Assembly: GCA_013398295.1 (NCBI GenBank)
Contig: VZSF01008867.1
Location: forward strand, 372,001-436,000
DNA from: Chionis minor
Lineage: Eukaryota > Chordata > Aves > Charadriiformes > Chionididae
DNA: 64,000 nt
Reading direction: 5' to 3'
Shown here: one piece after another, positions 14,401 through 29,200 of the stretch
How positions within the stretch are numbered: position 1 is the stretch's first letter
Layout of the letters: every line of letters starts with the position of its first letter
Made by a program: the position numbers and the translations under genes
Notes under the pieces: model-generated
The model's database searches: none
The model's input: only the letters and a program-made list of their open reading frames with translations
Told to the model about the DNA's origin: nothing

Positions 14401-15307
14401 AAAGACTTCAGAAGATTATTCTAAAATCCATAGAGGTAAATATGGCAATAAAATGTAGAAATTAAAATAAAACATTTTGGGCTCAGCAAATAGATTTTCT
14501 GCCTAAAGCTGTCTCAGAAAACATCTATTCAGTTCCGTTTGTTACTGAAATCATCATGAAGCTGTATGCCTCCCAGTCATGGGATACTTAGCAGAGAAGT
14601 CTATGTATATGTATGCAGATATATGATATATGTAATAGGTCGATTTATCCTTTTATGAGAATTTTCTGTGCCCTTTAAAGTGATAGAACTTGTCTCAAAT
14701 ATGTGATTCTCAGTCAGTAGGAACACAGACACACACAAAAAGATCAATATAGGTAAATGGTATGTTCAATCAGGAATAAAAATAAAAAATAAATCAGAAC
14801 TCTGAAACAGGTCTTGCATCTTCAAAAAAGGTAATGAGGTCCTGGTTGACAAAACCTATTGAGATGCTTGGTCCTACTTACCCAGCATATATCCATTCAT
14901 CTGTGAGTTTAGTCCTGAAATAAGCACTGTCCTACATGGTTTGTCATTCTAAAAGAGTCTGCGTATTCTCAATATAAGATTGCAAGGCACAGGAGGGCTC
15001 TCTGGAGTAAGCAGATGTGTTCTAAACAAGTACATTAGGCATAGAAAATAAGCTGAAAATAAATTAAAAAATAGGAATTGCTTATGGAACATTCTACTCA
15101 AATATTACGCTGGAATTAGGATGATCAGCTCTAAGAATAACTGTCTGCAATCTCTGACGCATTAGCTAAGTCTTACACAGACTGACACAACCTGAACAAC
15201 AAAACTGGTACAGTGTGCAGGCTGCAATTGGCAGAGAAGACAATTCAGAGCATGTTCTATTTACATTAAAAGCCTGATGCAAAGCACAATCACAATGTTC
15301 AAAAACA
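11421..15307. other. AT-rich unique sequence
   Basis: No gene or recognised repeat. Open frames are all below 100 codons and lack domain-like character. A short TA/CA-rich stretch follows the LTR at about 11486-11506. Confidence 0.65.
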
Positions 15308-15610
15308 CTGTGTGAAGTCTTCTGAGGAGCAGCTGAGGGAACTGGAATTATTTAGCTTGGAGAAAAGGAGGCTGAGGGGAGACCTTATTGCTCTCTACAA
15401 CTACCTGAAAGGAGGTTGTAGCAAGGTGGGGGTCGGTCTCTTCTCCCAAGTAACAGGTGATAGGACAAGAGGAAACAGCCTTAAGTTGTGCCAGGGGAGG
15501 TTTAGACTGGCTATTAGGAAAAATTTATTCACTGAATGAGTTGTCAAGCATTGAAACATCTGTTTGGCACAATGTAAAACACATGGAAAATCTGCCAGCA
15601 TTCAAGGGAT
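15308..15610 (+). mobile_element. CR1 fragment (ORF2 C-terminus and start of 3' region)
   Basis: A 75-codon frame at 15312-15539 reads through CR1 ORF2 C-terminal signatures: [33 protein letters not shown] and [12 protein letters not shown]. Downstream, 'gttgtcaagcattgaaac' corresponds to the usual CR1 continuation, but similarity then decays and the ATTCTATG tail is missing. The copy is truncated at both ends. It inserted in the plus orientation and is younger than the 7.4 kb relic, judged by conservation. Confidence 0.85.
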
Positions 15611-18600
15611 TTCCTGTTACTTGTGCCCCAGGACATACACTGATATGCAGATCCAGAGTGAAAAGACTTATATATTCTAAGACTTCCTACTAGTGCCCTG
15701 CTACACACATGAGGGCTTATCCAATATTTTTTAAAACATGATGTCAGCAATTTTAAAACATCAGATCTCAATTGGCAAACCTGCTGAGCAGCCATTTAAA
15801 ACACATAACGGTGGCAAGCACAAAAGCATAGATTCCACAATAAATGTACACCATTAACAATATGTACAGAGTAGAAAATCTTATCTGAGTTAATCTAAGA
15901 AAGAAAATCAGAAGATCCAGTTCAGGTATAAGCTAAGATTCATACTGTTTCCTACTTTATCCGTGTAAGTTCAGCCAAGCATAATAAATCCTTCACAAAC
16001 TGTAAAAGCATATATGACCTCACTTTAGTGAGAAGAATAGTATTGTTACTTGTCATCATAATAGAGGATCATTGTAGATACATTTTCTTCTTGAAGACTT
16101 TGCAGTTGCATTGTAGCCAGACCTCTGGATGCTTAATGACAGGATGAACAGCTTATAGTGAGTTACAATGTCTGCAACAAGTAGAGAATTTTTAAAACTG
16201 TTTGATTTGATTTTATTAAACTAAGTATCTAACATCCACTAAAATCTGTTCCAGTTCTGTTAACTAATTAGAAAATTGTAATGGACAGTTTCGTAGGGTC
16301 TCAGAATTAAGTGTTTCAGCATTTCCCACAGTTTTCAAAAATTGTGTTTATTAAACTGACATTTCCAAGACTTTGTGCAACCATTTGCAAACTGTTACAT
16401 TGAGCCATAATACAGAGAATATATAATAAAAAATATTTTTTTGTACTGTAGCTTTCCTGCAGCTATAGAAAGCACCCTTTAGGGCACTGTCCTTGAATTA
16501 CATTTGAGGCTTTACTCTGTGTTTATATAAGGAGAAATAATAACAGAAAATGTTATTCCTTATTTAGTTCTTATGTCATATAATTGTGATTTCTGTAACT
16601 CCGCCACAGAGTTACTATGAAGTGCAAACTTAAGCGCTCTATCTGCAGGGTAGGTTAAGAACATGTAATACAATAATTAATGGAGTGTAGGTAGGTACTA
16701 CAAGTAAAATGTTTTAGCCATCTATTTCTTCTGCAAAATGATTAGGAGGTGAAGTAATTCCAAAAGCCAGTGCACCATTGTAGCAATGTAACTTCCTTAT
16801 CCGAACATTCAAAGACTAAACTGTCCTGTCCATGTACATGTTATTCCATGAAGCGGCTTTCATGTGTCTCTAGAAATATGGGGTTTGAAGACTGACATTC
16901 AAAGCCATAGTCAGTAACTGTGAAATCAAAACTATCATCAAGAGGGAATATAAAGTTTGAGGTGTTTGTTATTCATACAGCTCTCTCATTTTGATGTTCA
17001 GAAGAGAAAAGATTTTCATAACATCATAAATTGCTTGTGAATATTTATTTGCCCCTTTTACATGAAGGGATGGCTTGATCCAATGAAGAATTCACATTAC
17101 TTTGCTTTAGTCGTGTGAAAAAAAAATCACCACAAGGGAGACAGAATGCAAGTTTTAAGAAACAAGAGAAATTATTTGAACATGTATATTTTCTATTCAA
17201 TTTTCATTAGGATTATTAGTCAGACTAACCTGATTATTTTAGGCAGAGGAACATGGATGAAATGGTAGTCTGACCAGTCAAGGAGGTGGGCTGGGTAAGG
17301 ATGTACCAGATATGATCAAAGCCATGACTGTATCTGTTAGAAACATCTGTTAGAAGTCTAGATAATACTGCTTTCTGTTTTCTGTCTTTACTTGTCCTAC
17401 CGGTAGACATCTGCTCCCAGGCAATATTTCTTGTCAGATGATTTTGCTGCACCCAGACTAGGCTTACATACTTCCTTCCAGCTCTTTGTAAATGATAGAC
17501 TATGTGACTGTAGAACCTCCTCTTCCAAAGAGAAACTGCCTCACGGATTTTTGAGGACAGTCATCGTCAGGTTAAACACTACCCTTAGCACTATGTATGA
17601 TTTTCTAGAATGATCTGCTTCTCACCCAACTGTTAAATCAGGTGCACTTAGCTACACTTGTAGTTAGAACTACACAAGCAGACTAAATTCATTACTAAAA
17701 GAATCTATATAGTAATGGAAGATATAGTTCATTTCTAGTGAAGAAAGTTGTATATCCAGTATCTCCCAAATTAAATTACTCAAATTTACACAGAGTTTAC
17801 AACATGCCTTCAAAGACTATTTCCTGCCTACTTTCTTCAGAACATTTTTGAAATTGTCATACGCTTCTCTAGATACTAATGTAGCCACTAATGCTTTATA
17901 TTCATTTCTATGGTACAGCTGGTCTATAGAAGTTTTTGTTTCTGTTTGGTATTAGATTACTAGCACATCTGCAAAGCCTGTCTATAAACATTACAAACAG
18001 CATTAGAACAAAAGTGGATCTAGGCAAAATATGTTCGTTCATTTCACTAGATTGTTTGTATCAAAAACTACTTAAAGAGTTTCATTGAACAAAGAAGGCT
18101 TTCACCATCACACAATTTCCAAGATTTTATAAGAAGGACCAACTTCTCCAAGAGCAACAGACTAGCAGTCCTGTGGATAAGGCACATTTTAGCACGTAGA
18201 AGTTGTGAAAGCGGACTTTGTCAATATTTTTATCCACAGATCTCTGGTACATTAGCCTAACATTTTTCTGCAGTTCCTTGGCTCTGTTCTGCCTCCTCTC
18301 TACCCTAACAGCAGCTAAGAGAGTTCAGCTGCCTTCTGGCTCTTTCCTTGTCTTGTAATCGAACACTGCCCTCTGTGTCTTCTGACCTGTTTACTGACCG
18401 ACAGAATGTGTTGGCATTTTGTGGCTTTTGGATAGGATTTGTGAAAATATTTGCAAATATTCCTGCATCAGCGTTGCATAACCAACTGTATGAGAAACTA
18501 TTTGCATTTGCAGGCAGAAAAATGATTTAACTTGTAACCTTTCCAGCTCTGCTGTTCTACATATTCATTAGGACCATTAATCATTTCTCCCACCTCCCCT

Positions 18601-19529
18601 CTTCTTTTTTTAAAGTTCACATTGGGCTTCACATCAAAAAAGACCCTTTTAAAAAATATATATATACACACACATATATAAAATTTGTCAAAATCTGTAA
18701 GTAACATGTTTCATGTCATCAACTTCACTAGCAAAGACCAAGCACTACTTATTTTCCTTTCCACTCTCTCTCAGACCAGAACCCTTTTAAGACTGATTTC
18801 ATGGTCTGTGTTACCCAACTCACAGTGGTAGGAAAGAACGCCTAGGATAACCAGTAACAGGTATTTTACAAATCAGTTGAAAAATTGGGTACACATACAG
18901 ATATAATTTCAAAACTTTTGGCAGCCTGAGAGATCTCCAAAATATATGCATTATGCTTATATTAGGACAAAACTTCTCCATCAGGATGAAAATAATTCCA
19001 ATTGATGTGTATTTTTTTCTTATATTGTATTAGTACTTTCTCTTAGCTGTAATATTTTGTACTTTAAAAAAACTAATCTCTTTAGCTTGTGTGCAATCTT
19101 CTTAACTGAAGTATCTTATTCAGAATCTTTGGAGGTTTTTCACCCCTTCAGGAAAAATTTAGCCCACCTAAAACCTCTGGCGTGGTTTATCACTTCCAAT
19201 TAACTATTGAGGAAGCTGAAAGAGGAACCTTTTCTAAATTACATGCATTGTACAAGGAGTAACATGAATTTATGCTTTCATATGGAAAGAAAAACATGAA
19301 TCTGTGTGCTCTACTTGAAAGATCTTTGTGGTACAATGTTCAACTTCTTATATTTTTCCTTCTCAGCTGGAGGAGCTTCCTGTTGTCAATAATCTTCCTC
19401 TTTATTCTTGCTATAATAACTGCTAAAACATTGCTCAAAAGAGTTGGAACAGAGCAATTCAGTCTATTTAAGCTAGACTTCCAAAGGACCTTCTGGTGGC
19501 ACTTCTTTCCTTTCCCATTGACTGGAGCC
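15611..19529. other. AT-rich unique sequence with a TA/CA microsatellite
   Basis: No gene is visible. A compound (TA)n(CA)n(TA)n microsatellite lies at about 18656-18681. Other open frames are short. Confidence 0.65.
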
Positions 19530-19740
19530 TAGATACACAAATCTTGTGACTGAGGCACCTGCAGTGAGATCCAACTTCTGACACTTAGAGTGTCTGAATC
19601 TAGCCCTGAGTCCCTTCCCTGTCTTAATAGAATGTCAGCTTTGTGCATTGATCTTTGGGCAGAGATTTTCCAGATTTCTAAACGTCCAGAGGATGTGCAG
19701 ACATCTAGGTTTCCATTGGAAATGAGGTAAGCAGGTTTCC
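19530..19740. repeat. Possible ancient dispersed repeat relic
   Basis: Phrases such as 'gaggcacctgcagtgagatc' and 'cacttagagtgtctgaatct' resemble an old family, possibly a non-autonomous DNA transposon, seen in reptiles and birds. Similar vocabulary recurs near 26.0, 33.0 and 34.4 kb in this window. The evidence is weak and based on motif impression only. Confidence 0.3.
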
Positions 19741-22429
19741 AATAGTCTCAACTGAATGGACATGGTGCACAGCTGGAGAAAGTACCTCATGTGCTGCAGG
19801 GACACTGAGGCAACCTCACCACAAATATGATATGCAGTCTTGCTATAGGATCCTCTGGTTTTATTGTACTTTTGCAGACACTAAGTCTGATTGCCAAATA
19901 TGCAGCAGTTCTACCATGTTTCCTCTTGCCAGTGTTGGCAGGACAGAGGTAGGTGCTGCAAGATATCCTCTTTATACACTTTGAAAGCCAAGGGATCCTT
20001 GTCTGCCTTAGATAGACACGTCACTGAAATCTGGTTAAGCATTACTATGCTTTAAAAACTGTTTTCATTTGACATTAGAGGAATAAATGGGGAAAAAAAA
20101 AGGGAGCTTCTGTCTTTGAAAATATGACCGAAGCAGATTAAAAAATTGTTACTGTGTTTAAAGTCTGGCCTATGGAGCCTTTTGCAATTTTACAATAAAG
20201 ATAGATGCTAGTTTTTTATATTGCTAGTAAGGAAAAATATTAAAAATTAACCCAGTGTAAAGAACATGGTTCCTGATGATGAAGTTGGCCATTGTCACTT
20301 TTTTATCCTAGAGAAATGGTTCATAGATGGTGTTAACTATAGCCAATTGCTACTCACTCTCTTGTGCTGACAGATAGCCACTCTGCTCTGGAGGGCACTT
20401 GCACCAAGCAGAATTATTTTTAGTTACAGATATTTGGGAGCTTCAAGTCATTACTATGAATCATGTGACATTAAACACCGGCGGCAAACTGCCAACTCTG
20501 ACAAACTCTTTACTGTGACCCACGAGTATATGCACAATTACTATCAGACTGTACATTATTAAATTTTCCTGCCTGACTTATGAATGAGTTCTGCCCTACA
20601 AGCGTGGAAAGAACAAATAACAATGGTCCTGCTTACCAACCCAGGAACAGCTAACCTACTTTTGATCTGTCTTATCCCTAGACTTATAAAAAGTCTAATA
20701 GGGATTTCAGTAAAAACTTACAGCTATTTATATCAAATATTGCTTCTTCCATCACTGTCTGAAATTTATGTAATTTAATTAACTTATGCCTTGGTGATAT
20801 TTTGGAAATGAAGTAGCTCTGAAGTAGGCATTGAATGGAATCTACTTAATATTCCATCGGACTATACTAAAGCATAAACCTAATTCTCTCAATAAGATGA
20901 CACTCTGAATATTAAAAGGTAGGAAAATTGGACCTTTTTACTTAGTATGAAAAAGAACATGCTGTTAAGATGCCCTGGCAAACTGATTGTGCTGAACAAT
21001 AAATGATGGAAAACTGAAGTTTACCTGAGAGTAGGTGACTTTCAGAGAGGATGCTCTCAGTGGCAGTGGTGGTGCTGCATGTTTTGCATATTCAGTCTCA
21101 GAGTTGATGGGTACTACTATTAATTCTCATCATTTTTTGGCACATGTTCAACAGAGATAACTTCATTGCCTTCACATCCATCTACAGACAGGACTCAAAA
21201 ATTTCTTCTCGATTTTCATATTTCTTTAAAATTTACTCTTTTCTTTCTCTAAACTCAGACCTAGCTGTCCAGGCTGCATCTGCACTATTTCCACAAGGTA
21301 GTGATCTTAACTTCCGTTTCATTCACCCAGTCACATGGAGATTTTCTCTGAATTTGCAAGTAACTGTGTACGACTGTAGATGACTGTGAGATCAACCTTT
21401 GTGAAAATTTAATGAACAAAATTTCCTTTTAAAAAAACCGAAACAACAATTTGTTTTGCATGAAACAAATTTTCAGAAATTTTAAACTGACGTTTTCCAC
21501 AGCATACTTTTGCAAATAGAAATATGAAGCTTTTTATAACATGGGAAATGAAATTACATTATTTTTGAAGTTAACAGGAAGCTAAATGCATGTTTAAAAC
21601 CTAGCAAATACTCTGTGACGTTTCAAAAAAACCCCCATTTTTTAGGATTATGTACTTCCTTGAATCAGGTCTTATTGTTTGTGACAGGAGCAGGGCAGCA
21701 AAAGTGGTAGTTATGATCTTTACAATAACTGCATGTATTGTTGTTTGTATCTCCAGTGAGAATTGTTCCGTGTCAATTTTCCATCTAAATACTAAGTAGA
21801 AACATTTAACACAAAGGTGATTCCATTTTATCCCCTCCACACCAGGGAGAGAAAATGCTGCTCCTTTTAACCTTTGTTACAGGAATTTCTGGTATCTTTT
21901 GAAACACTAATATTGTCACATATAAATTATCAATGGTTGAATTTTCAGCACATACAGAATAAGACAAAAAAATAGACTTGAATAGGAGATAAGTTGTATA
22001 TGGGCCAGGTGTGGGCCCATATGCACCAGGTAGAATATCACCCGGTGCGGACAGGCCTCAATGTAACTCTGCTTTTTGGCACTGACTTTGCAATGATCCC
22101 TGTTGAGGTCATTTCAGTCCATTTGATAACTGGGAAAGGGCAGCTTCCCTTCAAATCAGGGAGCAGAGTTAAAGTCTATTGCAAAGCTATCAGAGCCAAC
22201 TTGGCCATGGGAGGAAATGAAACATTAAGTCATTTCTGATATTACTCAGTTTTTGGGTAATTGGTAGTTACCCTCTAAACTACCTGGCACTCAAAAGGCA
22301 ACGTATCTAAATTTCTGGCAGCCCTTAGAATGCTAATGTTTAAGGTTGGCATAAATTATACTTACCTGAGCCAATCTATTACGTGCTACTCTTACATACT
22401 TCGGCTGAATGGTTCCTGGTTTTGTTACT
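19741..22429. other. Unique sequence, no gene recognised
   Basis: No open frame of note. An 81-codon frame at 21994-22239 has a mixed composition that resembles no protein family I know, and I treat it as chance. Confidence 0.6.
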
Positions 22430-22800
22430 GTTTGTTGTGGATTGCCACCTTTTCTTTATTGCTGTGCTCTAATACAGATGCATTTTGTTTTAATTAAGTC
22501 ATTATCGCTGTCTTGTAGATTTGCTTAGCACTTTTAATGTTGAGCTGTTATCTACATCTGTAATCTTCCTCTTTATAATTAATGTTATGATATTTTAATG
22601 TGAAATCAGTTTGAGAAAGACATCCTTCCACTGCTAATATAAGCTTTAAAGAGATAAAGCTCCAAAGGCCAGAAATGGCTTTGATCTTCAAGGTTATTAA
22701 TGAAAGCAACACACTTAGAGCTGTGCTTACATACTCAAACATTTTCAGATAATCCGAATCAAGTCTCAAAGCTGCACAAATTTGCATAAGTGGTTCAAAT
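22430..22800. promoter_or_regulatory. Candidate conserved non-coding element
   Basis: This patch has no repeat signature and combines motifs typical of developmental enhancers. These include an octamer-like ATTTGCATAA (22781-22790), CTTTGATCTT resembling a TCF/LEF site (22679-22688), and TAATTA and TTAATTAA homeodomain-type sites. Motif content alone does not prove function. The call is an inference that needs cross-species alignment. Confidence 0.25.
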
Positions 22801-25800
22801 TTCCAAAAGCTCTCAATAAACTGGCAACCTGATGGAATAACTTGAACTTAAAGTGACACACGAGGGATGATGCTCAAGTTTTAATAATTTGAAACACTTG
22901 TTCATTTTTTAACCAATAAAGTGAATGAAATATTAGATTTTGAAGCAGAATAAAATAGAGCACAGAGACAAATAGCTGACACAGGATCTGCCAAAAAACC
23001 CAGAAAAGATAACTTTTGATTTTGAAAAGGAACTTATGCCTCCATAACCAATTCAAAAGTGCCCTGCTTCAGATAACCACCAAACCATTCATTCAATTAT
23101 ATCTGATTCACTCTTTCTTTGTAACTACGCAGATGAAATTCACTCAGGAGAAAGTATGTAAAAAATGTCAAGAAATGGGATGAACTATGCACGTGCTCAC
23201 TGCCAGAGATATAAATGATGCAAGAAGGTGCCCAACTTCTGTTCTTTTGTTCTAGTTCTTGTGATTCCTTTTCCATTCTTCACAACAGTAATTTTCACTT
23301 TCATTTACTTAGCACCATATGCCTGGGGATCTTTTCCATCCTCTCTGAGCTGCTGTAAATTTTTTCTTAAAATATTCCCTGGCTCCCTTACCTTTTGATT
23401 AGATTACCTATAAACCAGAATGAGCATTAAACCTTGTATATAACAACTGAATTCATTATGTACATTATGTTGCAATGTAATTTCCATTGATTTTTATACT
23501 GTGGCTATCCTAGAAACTTTAATCAGATTTTTCGTTTCCATTTCTAATATAAAACTGTCTATTAATAAATAAGAGAAGACAAAAATACAGCAACTTAATA
23601 TCACATATGGAAGTTCTTTGGAACTAACATTATTTTTGAAAGAATAGAAAGATATCTCATATTATATAATACCTCTTTTTCTTTCCTGCTGGCAACTGTT
23701 GGAGTTTACATTAAATTGCAACAACCCGTAACTAAAAGCCCTGAAACACAGAAATGTAGAGTGTTTTCTTCTGAGGAGACATTGTCTAGGCCATTGCACA
23801 ACTGAATATTAATATATGTTTATTTAAAAGCCTTATATTTCTGTCTGCTTTTTTCGTCATTCTTTTTCTCAATAAATTTTGCTCTGAAATTTAATTATGA
23901 AGAAATAGACAACAATTTTTAATACATCAACAAAGGTGAAGCTGTTCCAAATGAGAATGGAAATGTAAGCTTTGGAAAAATATGAGTCTTTTCATATTAT
24001 TATAAAAAATAATTTGATTCAAAAAATTATTAGATTGATACAATATAAAATTGACAATAAAATTAAATTTTAAATTGATTAGACTGAAAATTGACAAAAT
24101 TACAAGCAAAAAATATTATGAGCTGTATCTCTGTAAATGTTTTCAACAGCTTATGTACATGATATATTTGGATTTTTTTAAATGTTCACTTTATCAATAC
24201 ACAACGAAGGAAAACTATATGCACAATGGAGCAAAGAATGCCTCTGCACCACTTATTTTCTCTATTAAGTTTTCAAAATAAGAGCTAAGTAATGCCAAAG
24301 CTTTTACAATTATTCTTTATCTAAAAATGAGACAAATAATACCATTTTTTACTCAAATATGTCATAATAATAATACATTTCTTTGGCAAACAAAACCCCC
24401 AGATATCCTACATTCCTTCATAAGAAATCAAAATGAGATGTAGATTTGACCAAAATGCACTACTGAAAGAAACTTTAACAATTTTTACTGTCACAAAAAC
24501 AATTTCCCAGCATGAGAGCAGTTCATCATATTAATCAGTAATAACCATGCCACTGCTCTGTAGTATTACTTAACTGCTTTCATTTTGAGTATTTATAGTA
24601 AGAAGCAGCAGGTGTGTTGAAAGTTAGGTGGCTCAGTCTGCTTGACATACATTCAGATGGATAGACCTATTTTAGTCTATCTGAACAGAAAGCCAGGTCA
24701 CTCGGTAAAGAATGGTCAATAAAAATGGTGAAATAGGTTTTCTCCTAAGGACTGATAGCTGGATAATTTGAGAAAAGGATGGAGAAGAATCATGAAATAC
24801 CTCTGGATCAATGGCTATTAATTTAGGAGCAGCACATTTCCTGGAATGAAACAGTTGCTGTTGTTATGTGGAACAATTACCATTTTCAATTAACTGACAT
24901 TTCACATAGCTTTGAGACTAGAGGAAGACAATAACCCTCAGCACCTAATCTCAGCTCTGCTGTTAGGTGAGCTTTTTGTCAATAGTTTTGTGGTATTATT
25001 TTAAAGGCAAACCCAATACACCGTGAACAGTTACTTTCTTTGTCCTCACAGATTAAGAACGACGCAGACACAGTTCAGGCAGAGTTCAGACACAATGTAC
25101 ACTACAACAATCTTCCATGCGAATGCGTATATAAATATGTGTATATAGCTATATATATGTGTGTATAAAAATACATGCATGTGGATGTGCTTGTGTGTGT
25201 GGTTTTAAACATCTGTCGAAGTGCTGGGTTTTTTGACATTTCACTAACATGAGGATCTCAGTGAGCTTTTATGGTCGTTACAGTATGTCACAATAAAATG
25301 GTAAAACAAATATCAGTGATACGGCAAGCTATCTCATTAGAATGAAGTGAACTTGTCTGCTCATCAACACTATGTTTTATATCCTTCTGTACAAACTACC
25401 ATTTAATTTCCTTAAATTGCTAAATGCAGTGAATGGGATAATTCAATGAACTTGTCCCAAACAGCTTTCTTTTTCTTTTATTTAGATTAAAACCAAAACC
25501 AAACCAAAACAAAAACAAAAACAAACCCTTGTGGCCCAAACTCTAAAAAGTATAGAAGGACATATTAGAGAGGAGGTTGAAAACAAACTGTACTAAAATA
25601 TCAAATACACTATCAACATCATGTTAGTAAGGGGTCATCTAACGCTGGTATCCTGTGCAAGTATTCTGTATCTACTTCTATGGAACAGGAAACTATTGGT
25701 CATTCAGAGATTTACGTATTCAGTAATTCCAGTTTGTTCACTCTAAGCCTTAATAAAGTTTTTTAATAGAGTAATTTGGTATAATCTCTGCTACAATTTC

Positions 25801-25984
25801 CCCAAAATTGTGCCTGGATGACTCATGACAGCAAAGGATCAACTGTTTCAGACCAAGGCTTTCAGCCAGAGTGCAGAACAGCACTGTGCACAGCTGATGG
25901 CTTTCACTCCAAAGGGTCTTTTGAGCAGCAACTGCAGCCCATCCCAACTCCAGGACCATTATTTGTTTGCTTTGAGAAAACATA
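22801..25984. other. AT-rich unique sequence with microsatellites
   Basis: No gene is visible. A degenerate TA/TG microsatellite lies at about 25128-25204, and an A-rich (CAAAA)n-like stretch at about 25488-25527. The region around 23.9-24.1 kb is very AT-rich. Confidence 0.65.
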
Positions 25985-26290
25985 GGGCAGATTTAGATAC
26001 TTAGGCTGAATGAGTTACCTAAGTCAGAGAGATATTCAGAAAATTTACTGTCTAGTTTCACGTAGTCCTGGAAGACGTTATGTCCAACTGGTGACAATTT
26101 CATTTGACAGCAAAACTGAGTATCAGGCATTTAAATAAGCTCCATAATGTCTGAGAAGAGAGGTGCTCTCATGCTAGCCGCGATGATGTTCAGGCCCAAA
26201 GAATGGATAGAGATCTAAGTCTCTGAAGGGACGTAATCCACTTAGCATGCTCTGAACAGGTTTAGCAACTCTGACAGTACAGAGTTCAGC
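25985..26290. repeat. Possible ancient dispersed repeat relic
   Basis: Phrases such as 'agatacttaggctgaatgag', 'ttacctaagtcag' and 'agatctaagtctctgaaggg' share the CCTAA/TTAGG vocabulary of the relics near 19.6, 33.0 and 34.4 kb. This may be an old DNA-transposon family. Boundaries are approximate. Confidence 0.3.
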
Positions 26291-29200
26291 ACAAGGCATA
26301 GCCCTTCTCATTTAAAAACTGGGTGGGGAAGGAAATCAGCAGTCTTTTAGATGATAAAACAGACTAAAAGTAGTCACTAGCAAGAGGAAAACAGGCTAAA
26401 TTCTTACTACAGTTTGGGGAGATTCAGACAATTCTCTCTAATGACATAGAAAATTGCCCTTTTTGTCTGAATTTAGATCCCCACAGAGTCAAAATTTTCA
26501 AGGTGAGAGAAGAAAAATCAGGAGGTAATAGCCTGATGCAGGCCATGAGTCCATAGATGCCAGCTGCTGTAATATCCCTCTAACCCAAATCTCAAATGTG
26601 GTTTGATACAACTTTCTTGGTACTCAATTCAGTTATTGTTGGTTCCTCCTGGAAGTCAAATAGTGATTTTTGTGGCACTAAACACAGAACAGGTGAAAGA
26701 AAGACCCAGCAAACCCCAAAGCCAGCTCAAGAAAGGAGGTGGAACACATGAATGAGAGATGCAGCAGAGGATGGGACTAGAGCAGCCAGTATTTACATCA
26801 GTTTAGGCTGCTGCGGAAACACAGGCTTAGTAACGTAATATTTAAACAACTCATCCAGAAAAATGCAGCACTGTGTTAAATCTGTTGTGCTTTCAGTTAT
26901 TTCTGCTTTTTATCAAGGGACTGTTTAGAATAAAAAAGATAAACAGTCCAAGAATCAAGCCAAGAACACAGAGTGGTTCTTACTTTTTAGTTTCAGCCAT
27001 TTTAAGAAGTAAAAATTGTTATTTAATATGTATTAAAATACAAGTTAAAATATTTAGGAAATTTATCTGAAGCGAGCCATTAAATGTAAAAATGTAAAGC
27101 CACAATGTGAGCCACAATGCTAAAAAGAAAAAAAAAAAAGAAACCCACAACCCAACAAATTATAATATATTATAAAATTATTAGAAATATTTAGCTGTAT
27201 TGTGAAATTCCAAAAGAGCATAAACTCGCCTTTTCAGCTTCTGAATAGAGTTCTGGAGAATTTAGGTATCAACTGGTGCAATGTTTGACTGTCAAGAGAT
27301 AAGCAGTTTTTTCTATAATGTAACTGAACAACTTAAATGTCTTTTCAATACAGTGGTCTCACCTGTATCTTGTAAAAACACTGGCTCTTGGTGCAGTATA
27401 GAAATCATAATTGGTGAAGAATCACATCAGGAAATGAATGAAATGAAAAGATCAAGGAACAAAAAGGAATAAAAATAAACATACCACTACTTTCTTAACG
27501 GATGAAAATGTTTTCAGTTTTAACCTCTTTCCCTCTGTGAAATCAAATTGTAATCCTAACCACAGATGTTAGTTTGTCCTAAAAAAACCCCTGCAAGTGT
27601 TGTTAATTTCTTTACATGTGTAAAATAGATTTTACAAGCAACTGGTAGATACAGAACTGTCAGAAGGTATTGCAAGTATTTATTTAGACTGGGTTTAGAT
27701 CTTGAAGGAAATTTTGTGATCAAAACCCCAGTTTTCATGTAAGTCCATTAACCATCATCTTAAGTTTTAAACATGTGGCCACTGATTGTTATAAAAATAT
27801 TTATTAATAATGCAATTATTATTAGTAGTAATAGTAACAGCATTTTTTCTACACTGTAAAAATTCTTATTTTATATTATTTTTATTTGTATCAGAGTGTG
27901 TCCGATAGTATTCTAAGCAATGGTACTAACATCTGTCACAAATATGTTGTTCACAGATCTATTCTCTCATTCTGTCTTTAAGTAGAACACACAAGCTGCT
28001 CTGTTTTGAATGCTTCTAGTTCTGTTTTGCCCTAAAATCAGTGGACAAACACACTTCTACACTGGAGAAGTCATGGTGGGAGGCAAGTGCATTTCATTTT
28101 CCAGAAGCGGTAGCAGGATTTGTGATGACTCCTAGCTCCACTAGGTGTTAGTTCCAGAATGTCTGGAAATTTTATAGCTAGCAGAAATTATTTCTCTTTT
28201 TGAAATGTATCTGAGTGCCAGAACTGTGGAAATATCAACCCCGGTTTTCAGCCTGGAGCTTTTATATACCATTGGTCCAATCCATTGAACAGATCTTGAA
28301 TATCATTCAGTATTTGTAACAGAAAAGGTTTCAGGAAGTAAAAGACGTGTTAGATATCCTGTAATTCACATACAGCACATGTATCCATGTAATAAAGTCC
28401 TGTGTGAATGTATCTTGCTGCAGTTAATGGAAAAGAATAATGATCTTAAGGCTGTTGGCTTCTCTCTCAATGGGTGGCGTGCTGTTCTTGAGAATTTGGT
28501 AAAATTTATAGGCTTTCATAGCAAAATCAGGATGTCGGATACTTGAGAATTGGAAGATCTCTATTCAGAGGTCAAGACCACATCCAATCTGCGGTATAAT
28601 AAATACTGAGCACTAAGCTGAATGAAAATCTGTTCCTGCATTTTAATCTTCATCCTAGTATTTCCATATTCTATGCTCTATTCTCCTCTAAATATGAAAA
28701 AGAATAATAAAATCCATAACAAACTGCTACAGGACCCTTTGATTTCAAATGTGCAGCACAAGATCTCCCTACATGCCACTCTGTTTTCTCATTATTGCTG
28801 TTCTTCTGACCCTAATTACTATTATTATTCCTAATTCAAACTAAATTAATATCAAATGTAAAAAAAAAGAAACTATGCACAACATTTAAAATACATCAGT
28901 GTTGCAAATGTATATAGGCATAAATTAAAAAATGGAAGAGCAATAAAACTGACCTGTGAACACCCTGTCTCCCCCTATCCATCTGACTTTCTGCTAATTT
29001 TCATGTATTTGAAGTTTTCCCTCTTTCTGCACACTTTTCATTAACTATAGATTAGATTTTCTTGTTGAACTGTGGTAACCAAGCTCCCTTTTGAAATCCT
29101 CCAAGGGACCAGATAAATTTAATCTTTCTTCCTGAAACTTTTATTTCCTCCTTAGCTGGGAGACAGTTTGCTTATTCTACTTAATTAATGTAAGCATTAT

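Noticed and set aside
19674..19727. Possible exon between 'ttttccag' and GTAAGC
   Set aside because: The pyrimidine tract is short, and the interval falls in a probable repeat relic.
21994..22239. 81-codon open frame with mixed composition
   Set aside because: No recognisable motif, no splice or promoter context, and its length is compatible with chance.
25051..25158. Open frame after a good acceptor-like 'tttctttgtcctcacag'
   Set aside because: No donor is visible, and the frame runs into a TA/TG microsatellite before its stop.
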